Shown here: positions 34,401-47,065 of the stretch, one piece after another
Position numbering within the stretch: the first letter of the stretch is position 1
How the letters are laid out: each line of letters begins with the position of its first letter
Assembly: GCF_022682495.2 (NCBI RefSeq)
Contig: NC_071391.1
Location: forward strand, 83,182,154 to 83,246,153
Source: Desmodus rotundus
Lineage: Eukaryota > Chordata > Mammalia > Chiroptera > Phyllostomidae
DNA length: 64,000 nucleotides
Direction: 5' to 3'
Position numbers and translations under genes: made by a program
Notes under the pieces: generated by a model
The model's database searches: none
Told to the model about the DNA's origin: nothing
What the model saw: the letters and a program-made list of their open reading frames with translations, nothing else

Positions 34401-35699
34401 TTTACTAGTTGGTTGTCAAGTTTAAATGTAACCTTTGACATTTTTGTAGACAGGGATTGAGGAATCTTACCAGAATTCTGTTGGTTCAAGAGTACACTCT
34501 CACTGTGACATGAAATACAAGTTCTTTACTACATGGCTCCTGAAACAAGAGAGGGGTTAAAGTGCCTTCTGAGTTGGTGATTCTCTTTTTTCTCTAAGAC
34601 CATTATTTTTCCCTTCCTGTTCCTTCTTTTCTTTTGTCACTAAACCTTTAAATAATGCTTTTAAAGTCTTCTTTCTCTCCCTCTGAAGTAGCCTCTACTC
34701 AAGATTGCTTCCTTTGGCTCCTTGCATCTTCAAGCCTTTTCTAGTTGATTCCAATCAAGCCAGCCCTGGGATTTATCAGTCTCTAACATATTCTAATCAT
34801 TTTCTTACCCTAAAAGGTATTTTTTTCTTTCTGATTCCTTCACCCATTATTCCTCACTCACCTTCCTTGTTTCTCTCTCCTCTCTGGCATGCATTCTTCA
34901 GATGACTCTGCTGCTCTTGTTCATTTCTGGACTTGTGCACAATTTAAATTTTATAGTATTCTGGGATTCTTATGCTATAGGCTGGGGTTATGAGTGTTTA
35001 TTTATTCTTGTGTTGATTTTTAATTTTTTAAGAATATAAGAATTGATTTGGATTTAAATAAGTACTACAATCTTACTAGAACTTGGAGCCTTTGTAAGCT
35101 TTTAAATCTGAAATAAATGTTAGAGATTATCTAGTCCAAACTCTGCTACTTACAAATGAGAAACTTTGTCCTAGTGACAATAAACAGTTTTCTCAGGGTT
35201 ACATAGGTGTAGATTCAAGACTATTACTGTACTCCCATCTCCATACTTTAACAACAAAATTCTATTTCAAAATACATATAAATTACACCATGGGGAGAAA
35301 TCCCCAAAGCCAGAAGTCTCAGGGATTCCCACACACTTACCTGTATCCTGGGAAGTAACACAGAATAGCAGTTGTTGCACTGAGTTGCTTAAAATTCCAA
35401 CAGACATCCAAGGAACATCTCTGGACATAGAGAAATTGTCTCCATCTTCTTATCTCTGGTTGTGCAGTCTGGAAGGGTAGAGATTCTTGGGAATCTGATT
35501 TAAGCTAGCATTTTGCTTGCATATAGGAAATTAAGAGAGAAAAAATAAGAACACAGAACTTGCTCCTCTCCCCTCTCCCAGAATCCTCAGGGATTGTTTT
35601 ATCACCATTTGTTAATTTGCTTATTATTACTCTGACAAAGAAACCATGGGGTAAGAACATGAGTCAAGACCCAAACCACTGGCTATGGTTCACTCATTT
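34401..35699. other. Unique AT-rich DNA, possible MIR scrap
   Basis: A weak MIR-like segment lies at about 35110-35250 ('agattatctagtccaaactctgc', 'caatgagaaactttgtcc'-like). Otherwise I see nothing. Confidence 0.4.
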
Positions 35700-36170
35700 A
35701 GTCGAACAACACAAATGGCCAACCTATGAAGTGCTACATACTCTGCTAGATCTTGGAAAAAATAGTGAGAAATAAGTAAATCATTGATCACAAAGGGTCC
35801 ACTGTCTAATGAAATGAGTTTGTACACATACAACCAGTTATGGTAAATGCTATAAGATGTAAAAACAAATAACAATGGGTGCCTTGCTAATGAGGTGGCA
35901 TTTGAGTTGACTTTTAAAGAATGGATAGGAGTTTGCTACATAGAAGATACAGAAAAGGGTGTTCCATATTTAGCAACCTGGAAGCAAATAGGAAAAGGCT
36001 GGAAGATTAGCCTTGGCTACATCCCAGAAGGTAGATCTTAATAGTCCCAGTGTAGCTCAAATTTTAAGTTGAAGCCAATAGGCAGTGATGAAGTGTTTTA
36101 AGTAGGTCAGTGACAGGATGAATTTTGTGTTTTAGAATGTAGGGTGGCTTGAAAGCGGCATGCCTGGAAG
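35700..36170 (-). repeat. L2 LINE 3' region
   Basis: 'catactctgctagatcttggaaaaaatagtgagaaat', 'ggtaaatgctataagatgt', 'tggcatttgagttgacttttaaagaatggataggagttt' and 'ggtgttccatatttagcaac' follow the reverse L2 3' sequence over about 450 bases. It may extend in more diverged form to about 36900. There is no intact frame. Confidence 0.7.
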
Positions 36171-38477
36171 CAGGGGAATGAATTAGAGGCTACTGACATG
36201 TAACTGAAAGATAACAAAAGCATAGACCTTTATGACTTCCCAGTTTCTGTCCTCATTCTTATGTACAACCACAGCCTGCTAGAAGTTTATCAGATACCTT
36301 GACTCAACTTGTCCAAACCTAAACTCATCATTTCCTCCCTTCTTCCTTAATATGTATTCCCTAGACTAGTCACTCAAGCCAGATACCAAGAGTCTGCTTT
36401 TTCTTCACTCTACACATCCAACAGTCACCTACCATTAAACATTCAAGTATTTAAATATCCTTTTTCTCAATCCCAATTGCCACTACCCAGGTGAGGATAT
36501 GAGGAGAGGAATGTAGAGTAAAAAAACCAATGATGAAGGTCAGTGAATTAGAGGTCTCAATGAGGTCATAGAAACTCCATAATGGGAGAACTAGAGTGTG
36601 TTGAAAAGGCAGGAGATGTGGTCAGTGAGTGTGATGTTTGAAGGTTTTAATGGTAGTGCAGTTTTTGTTGATGCTAAGGCCTTGGTGTGACCATGTAAAT
36701 GAGGATTGAGGGATTGAGATGAGAGCAGGACGTTATTTTTAGAAACAAGGGGGTTAAGGAACTGAAAGTCCACTGTATTAGATAGATCACTGGTGTGGAT
36801 ATTTAAGTACCCGGGGAGAATGACAGAAGCAGCAGCAGTATAGTCATACTAGTAGAGAGATACCCAGACAATGAAGTCATCAATAAATGAAGAGAAGTAC
36901 CTAAGAGGAGGAGGTCATGCTCATCCCTAGATGCAAACTGTATCAAAGCTGCATACAGGAATATCGTAACCCAAAGAGAGCCCCAGTCACCTGATCAGGG
37001 TCTGAGCGGCAGAGAAATAGTTTGCTTGTGAATTAATTCTGCCCTTCTTGACTTTCCTATTATTCTGGGCTTTTCAGCTCCTGCCCTTTAGGTACTCAGG
37101 CACAGCTGTGATTTTTCTAGTTGAAAACTTCTAAGTGAGAGGGAATGTTGGCAAAAGATGGTGGAGATAAAGGTTTCCATTGTGAGTATATTCTGGGTTA
37201 TCTGAGAATTTCCCTCAACCAATTCATCTTCTTTGCTGTCTTCTCCCAAGGGTATAGACAGCTGTTTGGAGGTCCTAAGGGCCAGTAGGATTTTTCTTTT
37301 GCTTCCTACTCTTTAGTGGTTTTTGAATACCAGGAAAATACTCTGAAACTTTCTTTACCCCTTGGTGGCCCTTCCATTTCTTTATGTTCTACTTCAACCT
37401 TCAAATATGTGTGCTTTACTCCTGTTCCCCTCCCCTGAGCTAGGTTAAGAGTTGGGCCCTAGTACTTTAGAATGTGGATGCGTCATTATGTGTTAGGATG
37501 TGAACATGCTTGTGTATGCCTGGCAAAGGGGTGATGGCTTGTGGGGTTGAGTTGGATAGGCAGGAGACCAGGCGACACAGAAGAACTTAGGGAGACGTTA
37601 AAATGGGAAGATACCAAGCAGCAATACAAGGTGATTGGGGATGGGAGAAAATGACACACACCAGAATAATAAAATATTAACAAAGACACTCATTTAGTTC
37701 ATGACATGACCTGCTATTTACTCCTGTGGGTATAATTATTGAAACCATGAATTTTTTGAGGCAGAGAATGCTGAGTACTGGAATATAAACCTTGAGAAAC
37801 TCTCACATTTAGGGGTGAGGTGGAGGAAGAGGAGAATTTGTCAAAGAGTGTTAAGGAAAACTAGGATATTATTTCTGAGGTCAGCGGAGGAGAAAAAGAA
37901 TTTTGAGAAGCAAATGTAGTGTCCACAGCACCAAAGGATGCTGAGGGATCTTGGACTTGGTGCCTGAAAGCCATTGGTGCCCTGGGCAGGTACTGCTCTA
38001 GCAGAATGAATGCTTGGCAGTAGGGATTCAGATAGTAAGGGTATGAAGCAGATACAGGGTCAGTAATTATACAAAGGGGTTGAGGAACTTGTCTGTGTAT
38101 AAAAGATGAAATGAGGTGATGCTAAAGAAACACATTCATCATATGAAGGAGGTTTTTGTTGCTGTTTTAAAAAAGTTAAAGCTAAGAAAAACCTGTGCCT
38201 ATTTGTGTTTCATCCTGTTTCTCTGGGGATCAAGGGAAGAACTAAGGAAAAATGGGGTTTAGCAATAGAAGGAAATGTCAAAGTGTTTATACCTAAGTCC
38301 TCCATATTTTTGGTAAGGAGAATGTGAAAACACAGGGAGTTAAGTGTGCTATCATTATCCCAGACTTTCCCGGTGCTGTCACCTGGAAAGAAACTAACTC
38401 CAGTTTTCTGAAATTAATTGCTGAATTTACTTATTGTTTAATTTTGAACTTCTGAACTTTAGCACCTTAAGGGAAAT
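36171..38477. other. Unique DNA with possible L2 remnants
   Basis: Purine-rich text such as 'gaggtcagcggaggagaaaaagaattttgagaagcaaatg' near 37875 and 'ctgaaagtccactgtattag' near 36763 recalls old L2 but is too diverged to call. No gene seen. Confidence 0.35.
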
Positions 38478-38861
38478 TGTCATGGACTGAGTGTTTGGTC
38501 CTCCCCACTCACCACCCCAAATTCTTCTGTTCAAATCCTAACCCCAATGCCATGGTATTGGAGATGAGACTTTTGGGAGGTAGATTAGGTCATGAGGGTG
38601 GAGCCTCCATGGTGGGATTAGTGCTCTTATTAGAAGAGACTCAAGAGATAACTAGTTTGCTCTCTTTCTCTCCCCCATGTGAAAGAGACAGTGGGAAGGT
38701 GGTCATCCACAAGTCAGAAGAAGGGCCCTCACCAACAACTAAATCTTTTAGCACCATGATCTTGGACTTTCCAGCTTCCAAAATTATGAGAAATAAATGT
38801 TTGTTGTCCAAACCACCCGGTCTGTGGTATTCTGTTACAGCAGTCCTATGGACTAAGATAG
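38478..38861 (+). mobile_element. Complete solitary MaLR-type LTR
   Basis: Starts 'tgtcatggactgagtgtttggtcctcc' and includes 'ggtattggagatgagacttttgggagg', 'taggtcatgagggtggagcc', 'ccagcttccaaaattatgagaaataaatg' (with the AATAAA signal at 38791-38796) and the end 'gcagtcctatggactaagata'. This is the start-to-end order of an ERVL-MaLR LTR (MLT1 or MST group). No internal region adjoins it. The 153-codon plus frame over it is a shadow. Confidence 0.85.
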
Positions 38862-40784
38862 AAAGGCAAATTCTACCTGCTCTGCAGCCCCAGACAATGA
38901 GGCTGCTGTCTCTCCCTTTCCTCCACATGAGTCTTTAAACTGTCTACCTCAGTGTTCCCAGATTATGATCAGCTTTCTGTTGACAGGCTGCACTGAGCAC
39001 TGGCTCATTCATGGGGAAGACGGTTGTTTCCTGTTCTCCAGCCATGACAAATTGCTGACTGTTGGCATCACTGATGAAATAAGTAAGGTCTCTGCCACCC
39101 CAGCTTCTATTACTTTTTAATATGAGTTACTTTAATAGAAAGGCTTAAATGTTTCTTTATATTGCTTTGCCTCAGCACTTCTGGGGTCATAAATTCTTCT
39201 TCTTCTTGTCTGCTATTACTGGTATATCAATGCTTTCTAGTTCTGTGAGCACTAAAATTGAAAGAAAACAAGGTTGTGGCTTTATGCATTTTTAATTTAA
39301 CAAAATCTCAGCTTTGAAGTTGAGGGAAACAATGCTTGTGGCAGAATGGTGTGGACACCAGGAAAGCCTTTGGAGAGGTGGATCAGTGGAAGCTTTGCAG
39401 GCATTTGTCTCCACCCTTATCTTTAAGGGGCACCCAGCTAACTGTGTGTGTGCTCATTATAAATTCCAATCAGGTTGTAAATCTTCCTTACTCCCTGTCT
39501 TGTTCTGTCTCCCCCTTGGGAACATAAGAAACTGACTGGGATGGAAGGGTTTGAGCTCTCAGCCTTGGAGAGAAATTCACGCATCATTTGGTTTGTCCCC
39601 AGAGCTTCAGAAAAAAGTATTTAGCTGGTAGGTTGACAATGAAGGGAAGAGTGTCTCCATTCTCAAAAATTTCTCTTTAAGACAATTCCCTTCCATACTT
39701 ACTTAGTTCCAGCATCTCCAATGCTGTTAGTCAGGAAGTTCTTCCTCACCTCTACCTCACATTCCACACTTGTGGAAAGAGCTTATTCCCTAGAAGTGGA
39801 AAAAAGTACAAGTTGGCATAAGGCCCAAGAAAGAATGAAATAAATGTCCCTTTAGGCATGGCCCAGAGGCATGATTAACACCACTGCTCATCAGCATAAA
39901 ATATATTCAATTATGAAGGATTAAGAGGCTTGGGAAAGCAAAATGCTAAAGCAGATGAAATATGAGCATATTAGTGGAAAACAGTGCCACAGGAGAGAAG
40001 AGACTGAGGCTGCCTCCAGATGGAAGTGCTAGTCAGATGATGCTAAGAACATGAAGCTACATGCTTTACTAATGGTTGCTTCCCAAATTCTCAGTTCTTG
40101 AGAGGTTCTATACTGTTAAGAGGTTATGGAGCTGGAGAGGTGCAGTCTGCCTACTCTGGCTACATTCACCCTAAAGAAGAAAATACTTTGCGAGATCTTT
40201 ATTTTCTTTGTAGCAGTGGTTGCTGAAATAAATCACGCAAAGGAGCTCCAATGTGGGCTATTTGTTGAGATGCTCCACAAGGGGGAACCACTTGAATAAT
40301 TCTCCCAGATTCTCTCCTGTGGATTTATACAGTGTAGGCAAAGAGGAGAGTGGACTAAGCGTGTTGTGCTTTGGCAGTGGTGGGTGGATCAGGGCACTGA
40401 CTGGGTGGATGACAATGTGCCAAGCAAAAAGGCAGAGAATCAGAAGAATGGCAAGAACCATGCTTCAAGATACAAAGTAGTGACCCTAGAACCAGGATCA
40501 GAATTCCCGCAAGGGGTAGAAGAACAGCAAACCATCAATTAGCTGAACACCTTCTATTTGCCCAACACTGTTACTCATTATATCTTTAGGGATGTAGAGA
40601 AGAGCTAGGCTGAAACCAAAGCTATGCTGGAGAGTGTAGGAATTGGAGTAGGACTAACATTAGAGAAGCAGGGATAGACACTCTTAATTTTTCCATAAGG
40701 CAAGGAATATTTTTTAGGCGATACCAGGGCTGAATTTCTAGAAATAGAGTGAGATACTCCAAGATCAGGGCAAGTTGTTGGAGA
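38862..40784. other. Unique DNA, no gene seen
   Basis: No recognised repeat. Open frames are short and mutually overlapping. Confidence 0.4.
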
Positions 40785-41035
40785 ACAGTGTGGGGATTAA
40801 GAAAACGGCCTTTAGAGTTAGGAAGGTCTGAGTTTGACCTCTGCTCTTATACTCACTGGTTGTGTGATTTGAATGAGTTGCTTTACCCTCCTCTGTCTCT
40901 TTGTCTTAGAAAAGGAATCATAATTGCATCTATCTCGTAAAGTTGTGGTGAGAGTGATGTCCAGTAATGTATGAAATAACACGGTGCCTAGTACATATAC
41001 CACTCAACGCATTTTTATAAGTATTATAATCACTT
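40785..41035 (+). repeat. MIR SINE, nearly full length
   Basis: 'ttagagttaggaaggtctgagtttgacctctgctcttatactcactggttgtgtgattt', then 'gttgtggtgagagtgatg' and 'cggtgcctagtacatatacc', follow MIR from head to tail in forward orientation. Confidence 0.85.
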
Positions 41036-41634
41036 GAAATGAAGCTGAGAAATTGAGCAGAGAATAAGAGAAATGGGAATTCAATGAGGTGACAGAAGCA
41101 AATGGCAGGAGATTTGAAAATCTTTCAGGAACCTTTGTCTGGCTTAGGATTGTTTAACTTAAACCAGGAATATCATGTTTCCGTTGCTGGAGGGGTCTTC
41201 TGGAAACATAGTAATTCAGAAACCTAATCAGAGTGTTTCACCATATGCGTTGGGATGGCTTGAGTTGAATTCATGATCAATGAGTAGGGTTTGAGATTAG
41301 GTCCAGAGACAGCAGCATCAGTAATGCTGGCAGGGATATCTTCTACTTGTCCCCATGGTGGTGTGGGAAAGGTGAGTCCATCAACATCTAATTGGCCTTT
41401 CTGTTCCCTAGACAGAAATATTCTATTTGGGCTGCTTTATAGAGGCAAAGCTTAAAGCAGCTTTGCAAATAAGGTTCAAATGTATCTGTCTTACTTAGAT
41501 AGGACTTGGGATGCAAAATGAGAGTTACTCTCATTCATCCCAGGAAAATGGAACAGTGGCTTTAAAAAAAAATCTGACCTCTCAACTTCTTTTGAACAAA
41601 AGCACTGTGAAAGTGTGAATTATATCACTTTGTA

Positions 41635-41770
41635 ATCCATTTATTTGTTCATTTATTTGACAAAACTTTATTGAGCTCCCCTAACATGAAAAGCAGTCTG
41701 TTGGATCATGGGAATGAGCAAAGCAACCTTAAAGGAAGTCCTAAGGGAAACATTAACAAACATCTGTAAT
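41635..41770 (-). repeat. L2 3' end
   Basis: 'catttatttgttcatttatttgacaaaactttattgagc' with 'gaatgagcaaagcaacc' is the reverse end of an L2. Confidence 0.55.
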
Positions 41771-41796
41771 CAAAAAAAAAAGAGAGAGAGAGAGAG
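41769..41796. repeat. A-run followed by (GA)n
   Basis: Ten A then about nine GA units. Confidence 0.9.
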
Positions 41797-43740
41797 CAAT
41801 AATGAAAATAGGTGAAGAACTGATCCCCTCTGCCTCTGGGATGTATAGTCAAAATACAGAGCAAGGATGGTGAAGAGGAGTTGTAAAACCATGATGGGGC
41901 TCTTTGTTCTCTGTGAGATTTGGCAGGGTATAGCCATGTAATGACTAATAAGCATATCTCTCCAAGGATGTAGAGTAAAAGGCATGAAAGAGATATCATT
42001 AAGATAATAAACATACAGCATCTTTCCTGGTCCCTGAGTCTCCAGATCATTTAAGTCTCTAGCTCTGCTACCAGAATTCAAAATAATTGCTTTCCAGATT
42101 TGTGTCACCCAGCCAGAGGTAATGTTGGAACCAAGGAGGATGGGAGGCATGTCTCTGATCTCATTCACATTCTGAGCCACTTCCACCTAGATTCTAAGCC
42201 CCTTAGTACCTGAATTACTAGAAGCAAGTCCTTTCCTTGAAAACCAGTTGGCCCAATAAAACTGAAGGTAAACCTTAAAGTGGAGTGGTGTGTCACAGGA
42301 GCTGAGAAATGGCAGCAGGAGTGGAATTCTTTCATGTCTATCAGAACAGGAAATTACACATAACCTTTAAGGCTACACCATGCTGTGTTAGGGTGACAAC
42401 AGAACAAACTAACAGGCAGCAATAAAGTCAAGCCGGAAAGTTGAAATAGACACCCTGACCAATAGGGGTGTGTAAATATCTGTTGAATAGATGAATGAAT
42501 TGCATATGTGTACACCACATTCTTCCAGCCCAAGATTTGATTTGGTTTCCATGACTAGAGGACAGAGGCCTACTGGGAGGTTTTCCAAATTGCCAGTCTT
42601 GGTCTTTTCTTAACCACTCCCAGAGGATCCAGAGAGTGATTCTGGTATCTGGCATGAGCAGCATGGCACTGTGCCCTGAGAGGCCCAATGTACAGCTCAT
42701 ATTGGCCTTAGGTCCAGGCATCCACTATGCAGAAGATGGTATAGGCTGAGATTCCAGTCTACTTAGGCCAGATCCTGCCAACTGCACCTCCAAGGGCACA
42801 GTATGTACAGAACCCACATACCAAACTACCCAGGATTTTGCCAACCAAAAGATGGTGAGTGGTCCTGTTCTGTCAGCCCCACCTAAATCAGGCAGCAGAT
42901 GGGAAATTGGGGCAGGGGGTGGAGAACAGCTGGATGACATTTGCTGCATAATAGCTCTTGAGGGATTTGAAAATCATTGTTAAATTTTCCTTCCCACCTT
43001 CTCATGTAAACAAATGTCCTATATCAGGTGTGTGGAAATCACAATGTTTAGTGGTTGAAGTTCATCTTCACAGCTCTCCAGCCTTGTGCTTCCTGATTGC
43101 CAACCCGCACACACAAAGACACACAAACACACAGTCCGGAGTTCAGACACAGAAACACACCCATTAACCTTCATCCACAGGGCAATTCAGCTGACTGTGC
43201 ACTTAAAGCCTATTTTGTTTATTTAAGGCCTTGCCAGGGGCCCAAGCTTCCTCTCTTGTCTCTTTTAAAAATTAAATCTGGCTCTTTGGGGTTGCAACAG
43301 GAAAACCAAATGAAAGATACAGTAATCCTAGATATTTATATCCCTCTGTCATTCACTCAGTTGGTCTTCGACAGCTGTGGTCTGTTAGGAATTATCCCAC
43401 CAAAAGAAAGAACAGAACTACACATATTTAGTAAGAATTTTTCCTCTATTTTTTCCCTGGCTGTAAATTGCCACCTGAAGAGAGGGGAGCTCTGCCACAG
43501 AAGAGAATCTAGGGGCCAGGAACTGTGGCCCAGGAGCTGGGGTGCCATGCCTGCCAGGAGAACGGAGGAAGATGGGAGCCTGGAAAAGCTGGAGCTGGAG
43601 TAGGGTCCCCAAATTTCTTACTGAGGAGAGTGGTTCTTTTGATGCCCCTTTGCAGAAATATTTAAAGCCCACTTCTGCTTTTTTAGCCCCTAGTTTGAAG
43701 GCCAGGTATTCTCCAGTCTGGGCAATCCATTACCTACTTT
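41797..43740. other. Unique DNA, no gene seen
   Basis: A 168-codon plus frame (43097-43603) crosses this stretch, but its N-terminal part is CA-repeat translation, it has no recognisable domain, and minus-strand frames overlap it. I treat it as chance. Nothing else is recognised. Confidence 0.4.
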
Positions 43741-43743
43741 CTT

Positions 43744-44266
43744 CTTTTTTTTTTTTTTAATTTTTATTGTTATTCAACTACAGTTTTCTGCATTTTCTCC
43801 CCATCCCTCCACCCCACCCCAGCCAAACCCACCTCCATCCCCTGCCTCCACCCTCACCCTTGATTTTGTCCATGTGTCCTTGTAATCCCTTCTCCCCACT
43901 CTCTCCTCCCCACTCCCCTCTGGCTATTGTTAGATTGTTCTTAACTTCAATGTCTCTGGTTATATTTTGTTTGCTTTTTTCTTTGGTTGATTATGTTCCA
44001 GTTAAAGGTGAGATCATATGGTATTTGTCCCTCGCCGCCTGGCTTATTTCACTTAGCATAATGCTCTCCAGTTCCATCCATGCTGTTGCAAAGGGTATAA
44101 AGCTCCTTCTTTCTCTCTGCTGCATAGAATTCCATTGTGTAAATGTACCACAGTTTTTTGATCCACTCATTTGCTGATGGACACTTAGGTTGCTTCCAGT
44201 ACATGGCTATTGTAAATTGTGCTGCTATGAACATTGGGGTGCATATGTTCTTTTGGATTGGCTTCC
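43744..44266 (-). mobile_element. 5'-truncated L1 3' end, minus strand
   Basis: A T-run at 43746-43759 (the poly(A) tail) is followed by 'tttttattgttattcaactacagttttctgc', the C-rich 3' UTR, and the end of ORF2 (stop at 43991-43993) up to 'ggggtgcatatgttcttttggattgg'. It then joins unrelated sequence. I see no target duplication. ORF2 residues such as AAERKKEL and [23 protein letters not shown] stretches are readable. Confidence 0.9.
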
Positions 44267-45654
44267 GAGTATATTGTTCTGGGCCTCGAAGAGACACTTC
44301 GAGACCTTGGAGGACTCCTGATACTCTGGGGCTGACATTGTGGATCATCCTTTTTTATAAGAAGGAGGGGCAAGTCCTTATGTTTGCATGGGCTAATTCA
44401 CCTGCAGGCCCCAAAGCCTCAATCATAAACGGCCAGTCCTTAGCTTAATCCTAAATGTCCTCTAGGTACACAAATGTTCAGAGGCTACATGTCCATTTTC
44501 CTTTGACTACCACTGACAGTGTCCCAGAAATCTTTGGTCAGGGGTGTTTGCATAGGTGTTTCTTGAAACTCTTTTGCAGTTACCCCTCAGTCTAGGCATG
44601 GGTTTATTCTTCCTTACCAGAGAAGAGAGAGAGAGAAGACAGGACTTTTCTTCTCTTTAAAAGTGGTGCCCTTTCAATTAGGAGGCACTCAGTCCAGCTC
44701 TCTGCATTGTGGAAAAATCTCTGCAAGCTAACTCACCACATTTTGGGAGCTCAGCATAAAAATTACAGCTGCCTTAGAGACTGCCTGACCCTGATGCATC
44801 AAGCCCTGGAGTGAGGCCAAACCTCCACTTAAAATAACAATCCTGTATAAAGTGGCACAGTGACATGTTAAATATATATAGATGGATATAGATATAATAT
44901 GAAAATATATATTCTCCCTGCTCTCACAGTCAGATGCAGGCATGTTAAAGGTATTAACAATTGGTTCTCCTCTCCAGAGGGATCTTCTAGTTATATGCTT
45001 TGGAACCCAGACAAGAAGTGTGAATTATGCAGCAATGCAAAATTAATCCAGACAAAATGAAATGATGTAGCCGAGTTATCTTGGATGGAAGGGCCCCAAG
45101 CGTAGGAGGTCTAACCTGTCTCCTGCGTAAGTCTTCCCCACATCTGTGGGAGCAAAGAGTCTGTGTTTGAGGGGAGGTTTGCTGTGGAACCTGGGAGCTA
45201 CATAGTGAGCAGAGTGAGTTGGCACATCTTTTCATTCTGAGGGGCAGAAATCTCTGGGAAGAAATCTCTGTGCTATGGCCAGGCCCCCAAATGGCTGTCC
45301 CTGACTATCCAGGGCATGTGTGCAAAGAAGGCACAGATGTGGTTCCCACCCTCCCACTCCCTCAGGGCTAGCTCCAGACTTGTAGAATTGGAGGTAATTT
45401 TTCTACTCTTACAATGTAGCACCTTCCCACAGCAAACTACTTGCTCTGGCTCTTCGTAGTGCGATGTGAAATTCCTGGTACTGAGAATCATGGATCAAAT
45501 TCCCGGAGTGAAAGAATAATTTGGTAACACCTCTAGTGTTTTCCAGTCTCTTCTGGGCTTGCTGGCAACCACACTATAGCTTTCTCTACCAGCTGAAGCA
45601 TTTGCTGCCCTCTTCCTCTACTTTTTATTTTAATTTTTGTTTTTGGAGTTCTGA
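44267..45654. other. Unassigned DNA, possible LTR remnant at its left
   Basis: 44267-44620 has a TATA-like ttttttata (44351-44359, minus strand tataaaaaa) and a 7-bp-stem hairpin ctcgaag-agaca-cttcgag at 44285-44303. It may be an LTR I do not recognise. The rest (44620-45654) holds nothing I can name. Confidence 0.3.
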
Positions 45655-46165
45655 CGTCTGCCTTTTTAAAAACTTTTAAATTGAGATACAGCAGTAAAGT
45701 GTACACTAATCTAACCTGCACAGCTCAATGAATGCTTATATGTAAATACACCCATTCAACTTGTAAGACCCATCCAGTGCCCTCATGCTTTTCCTCACCA
45801 GGCATAACCCTATCTTTCATGTCTTTCACTGTAAGTAAGATTTGTCTTTTCTAGACTTTCATATGAATGAAATCATCCAGTATATAATCTTGCCTGGCTT
45901 TTTTGATTCAACATTGTGTTTATAAAGATTCTTCCATGCTGTTGCATGTGTCAATAGGTTTCTTATTTTTTAATGTTTTTATAGTACCCCATTATAGGAA
46001 TATATAGAATTTATTCCACTATTGGACTGTTTCTAGTTTGGACTACTATGAATAAAGGAGCTCTAAATATTCTTTTACATGTTTTTGTGGACATATACTG
46101 TCATTTCTTTTGGGTACAATTAAGAGTGAAATTGCTGAGTCATAGGGTATGAGTATGTAGATACT
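45655..46165 (-). repeat. Old L1M 3' end, left part
   Basis: 'aaattgagatacagcagtaaagtgtacactaatctaacctgcacagctcaatgaatg', 'ctttcatatgaatgaaatcatccagtatataat', 'ggactgtttctagtttggactactatgaataaagg' and 'gtgaaattgctgagtcatagggta' follow the reverse L1M end. It continues at 46610 after an inserted younger L1. Confidence 0.85.
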
Positions 46166-46605
46166 TCTTTTTTATTGTTGATACTACCACAGATGTCCCC
46201 CACTTTCCCCTCTTGCCCCCTCTACCCAGCCCCCCCCTTCACCACATTGTTGTCTGTGTCCATGGGCTATGCATATATGCCTATATGTTCTTTGGCTTAT
46301 TTATTTCGGTTTTCCCCAAACCCCTTCCCTCTGAGATCTGTCAGTCTGTTTCATGTATCCATGCCTCTGGTTTTATTTTGTTTGTAGTTTATTTTGTTCA
46401 TTAGATTCCATGTATGAGTGAGATCCTATGGTTTTTGTCTTTCTCTGAATGGATTATTTTGCTTAGCATAATGTTCTCAGGTCCATACATGCTGTTGCTG
46501 TTGCAAAGGGTAAAAATTCCTTCTTTTTACAGCAGTGTAGTATTCTATTGTGTAAATGTACCACAGCTTTTTTATCTACTCATCTACTGATGCACACATC
46601 TAAAT
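46166..46605 (-). repeat. Younger L1 3' end nested in the L1M
   Basis: Another L1 3' end in the same orientation begins with 'ttttttattgttgatactaccacagatgtccccc' and runs through 'gcttagcataatgttctcagg' to 'ttttttatctactcatctactgatgc'. The surrounding L1M sequence would be continuous without it. Its 3' UTR ('cccactttcccctcttgccccc') differs from that of the 7-kb L1, so it is another, older subfamily. Confidence 0.75.
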
Positions 46606-46720
46606 CCCATGTTTCAAAGTGGTTGTAACAATTGGCACTCCTATCAGCAATACATGAGCATTCCAGTAGCTTCATATCCTCTCCAATACTTGGTTTTCTC
46701 TCTCTCTGAACTTATAGTTG
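46606..46720 (-). repeat. Old L1M, right part
   Basis: 'gtttcaaagtggttgtaacaattggcactcctatcagcaatacatgagcattccagtagc' is the ORF2-side continuation of the element at 45655-46165. Confidence 0.75.
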
Positions 46721-46934
46721 TTTACTTATCAAGTTACCGCTTGCCTGCTTAGTCACCTGGGCTGTATTAATGTTAAAACTAAAAGTGTCATGTCCCAGGA
46801 ACCCTGTTAGTTCCAGGCAAACTGGGATGGTTGGTCACTCTAAATGAAAAGAAAGTGGCTTTGGAAGGGGACTGACCTGGTTGGAATCCTATTTCCACAA
46901 GCTGTGTGAAGTCAGTCAAGGGAAAGAGTGATGG

Positions 46935-47065
46935 ACAAATGGGTAGATATGTGACAGAGCAAACATACTAAAATATTAATGGAACAGCCTAGGTGATGGG
47001 TATATATGTATTAACTATAAAATTCTTTCAACTTTGCTGTATGTTTGGAAATTACAAAATGTTGG
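46935..47065 (+). repeat. Old L1M-like 3' end
   Basis: 'cctaggtgatgggtatatatgtattaactataaaattctttcaactttgctgtatgtttggaaatt' resembles the forward end of ancient L1s. Confidence 0.55.

Noticed and set aside
38477..38938. 153-codon plus-strand open frame
   Set aside because: Lies within a MaLR-type LTR; these LTRs do not encode protein.
43097..43603. 168-codon plus-strand open frame
   Set aside because: The N-terminal part is translation of a CA-rich stretch, there is no known motif, and minus-strand frames compete over the same bases.
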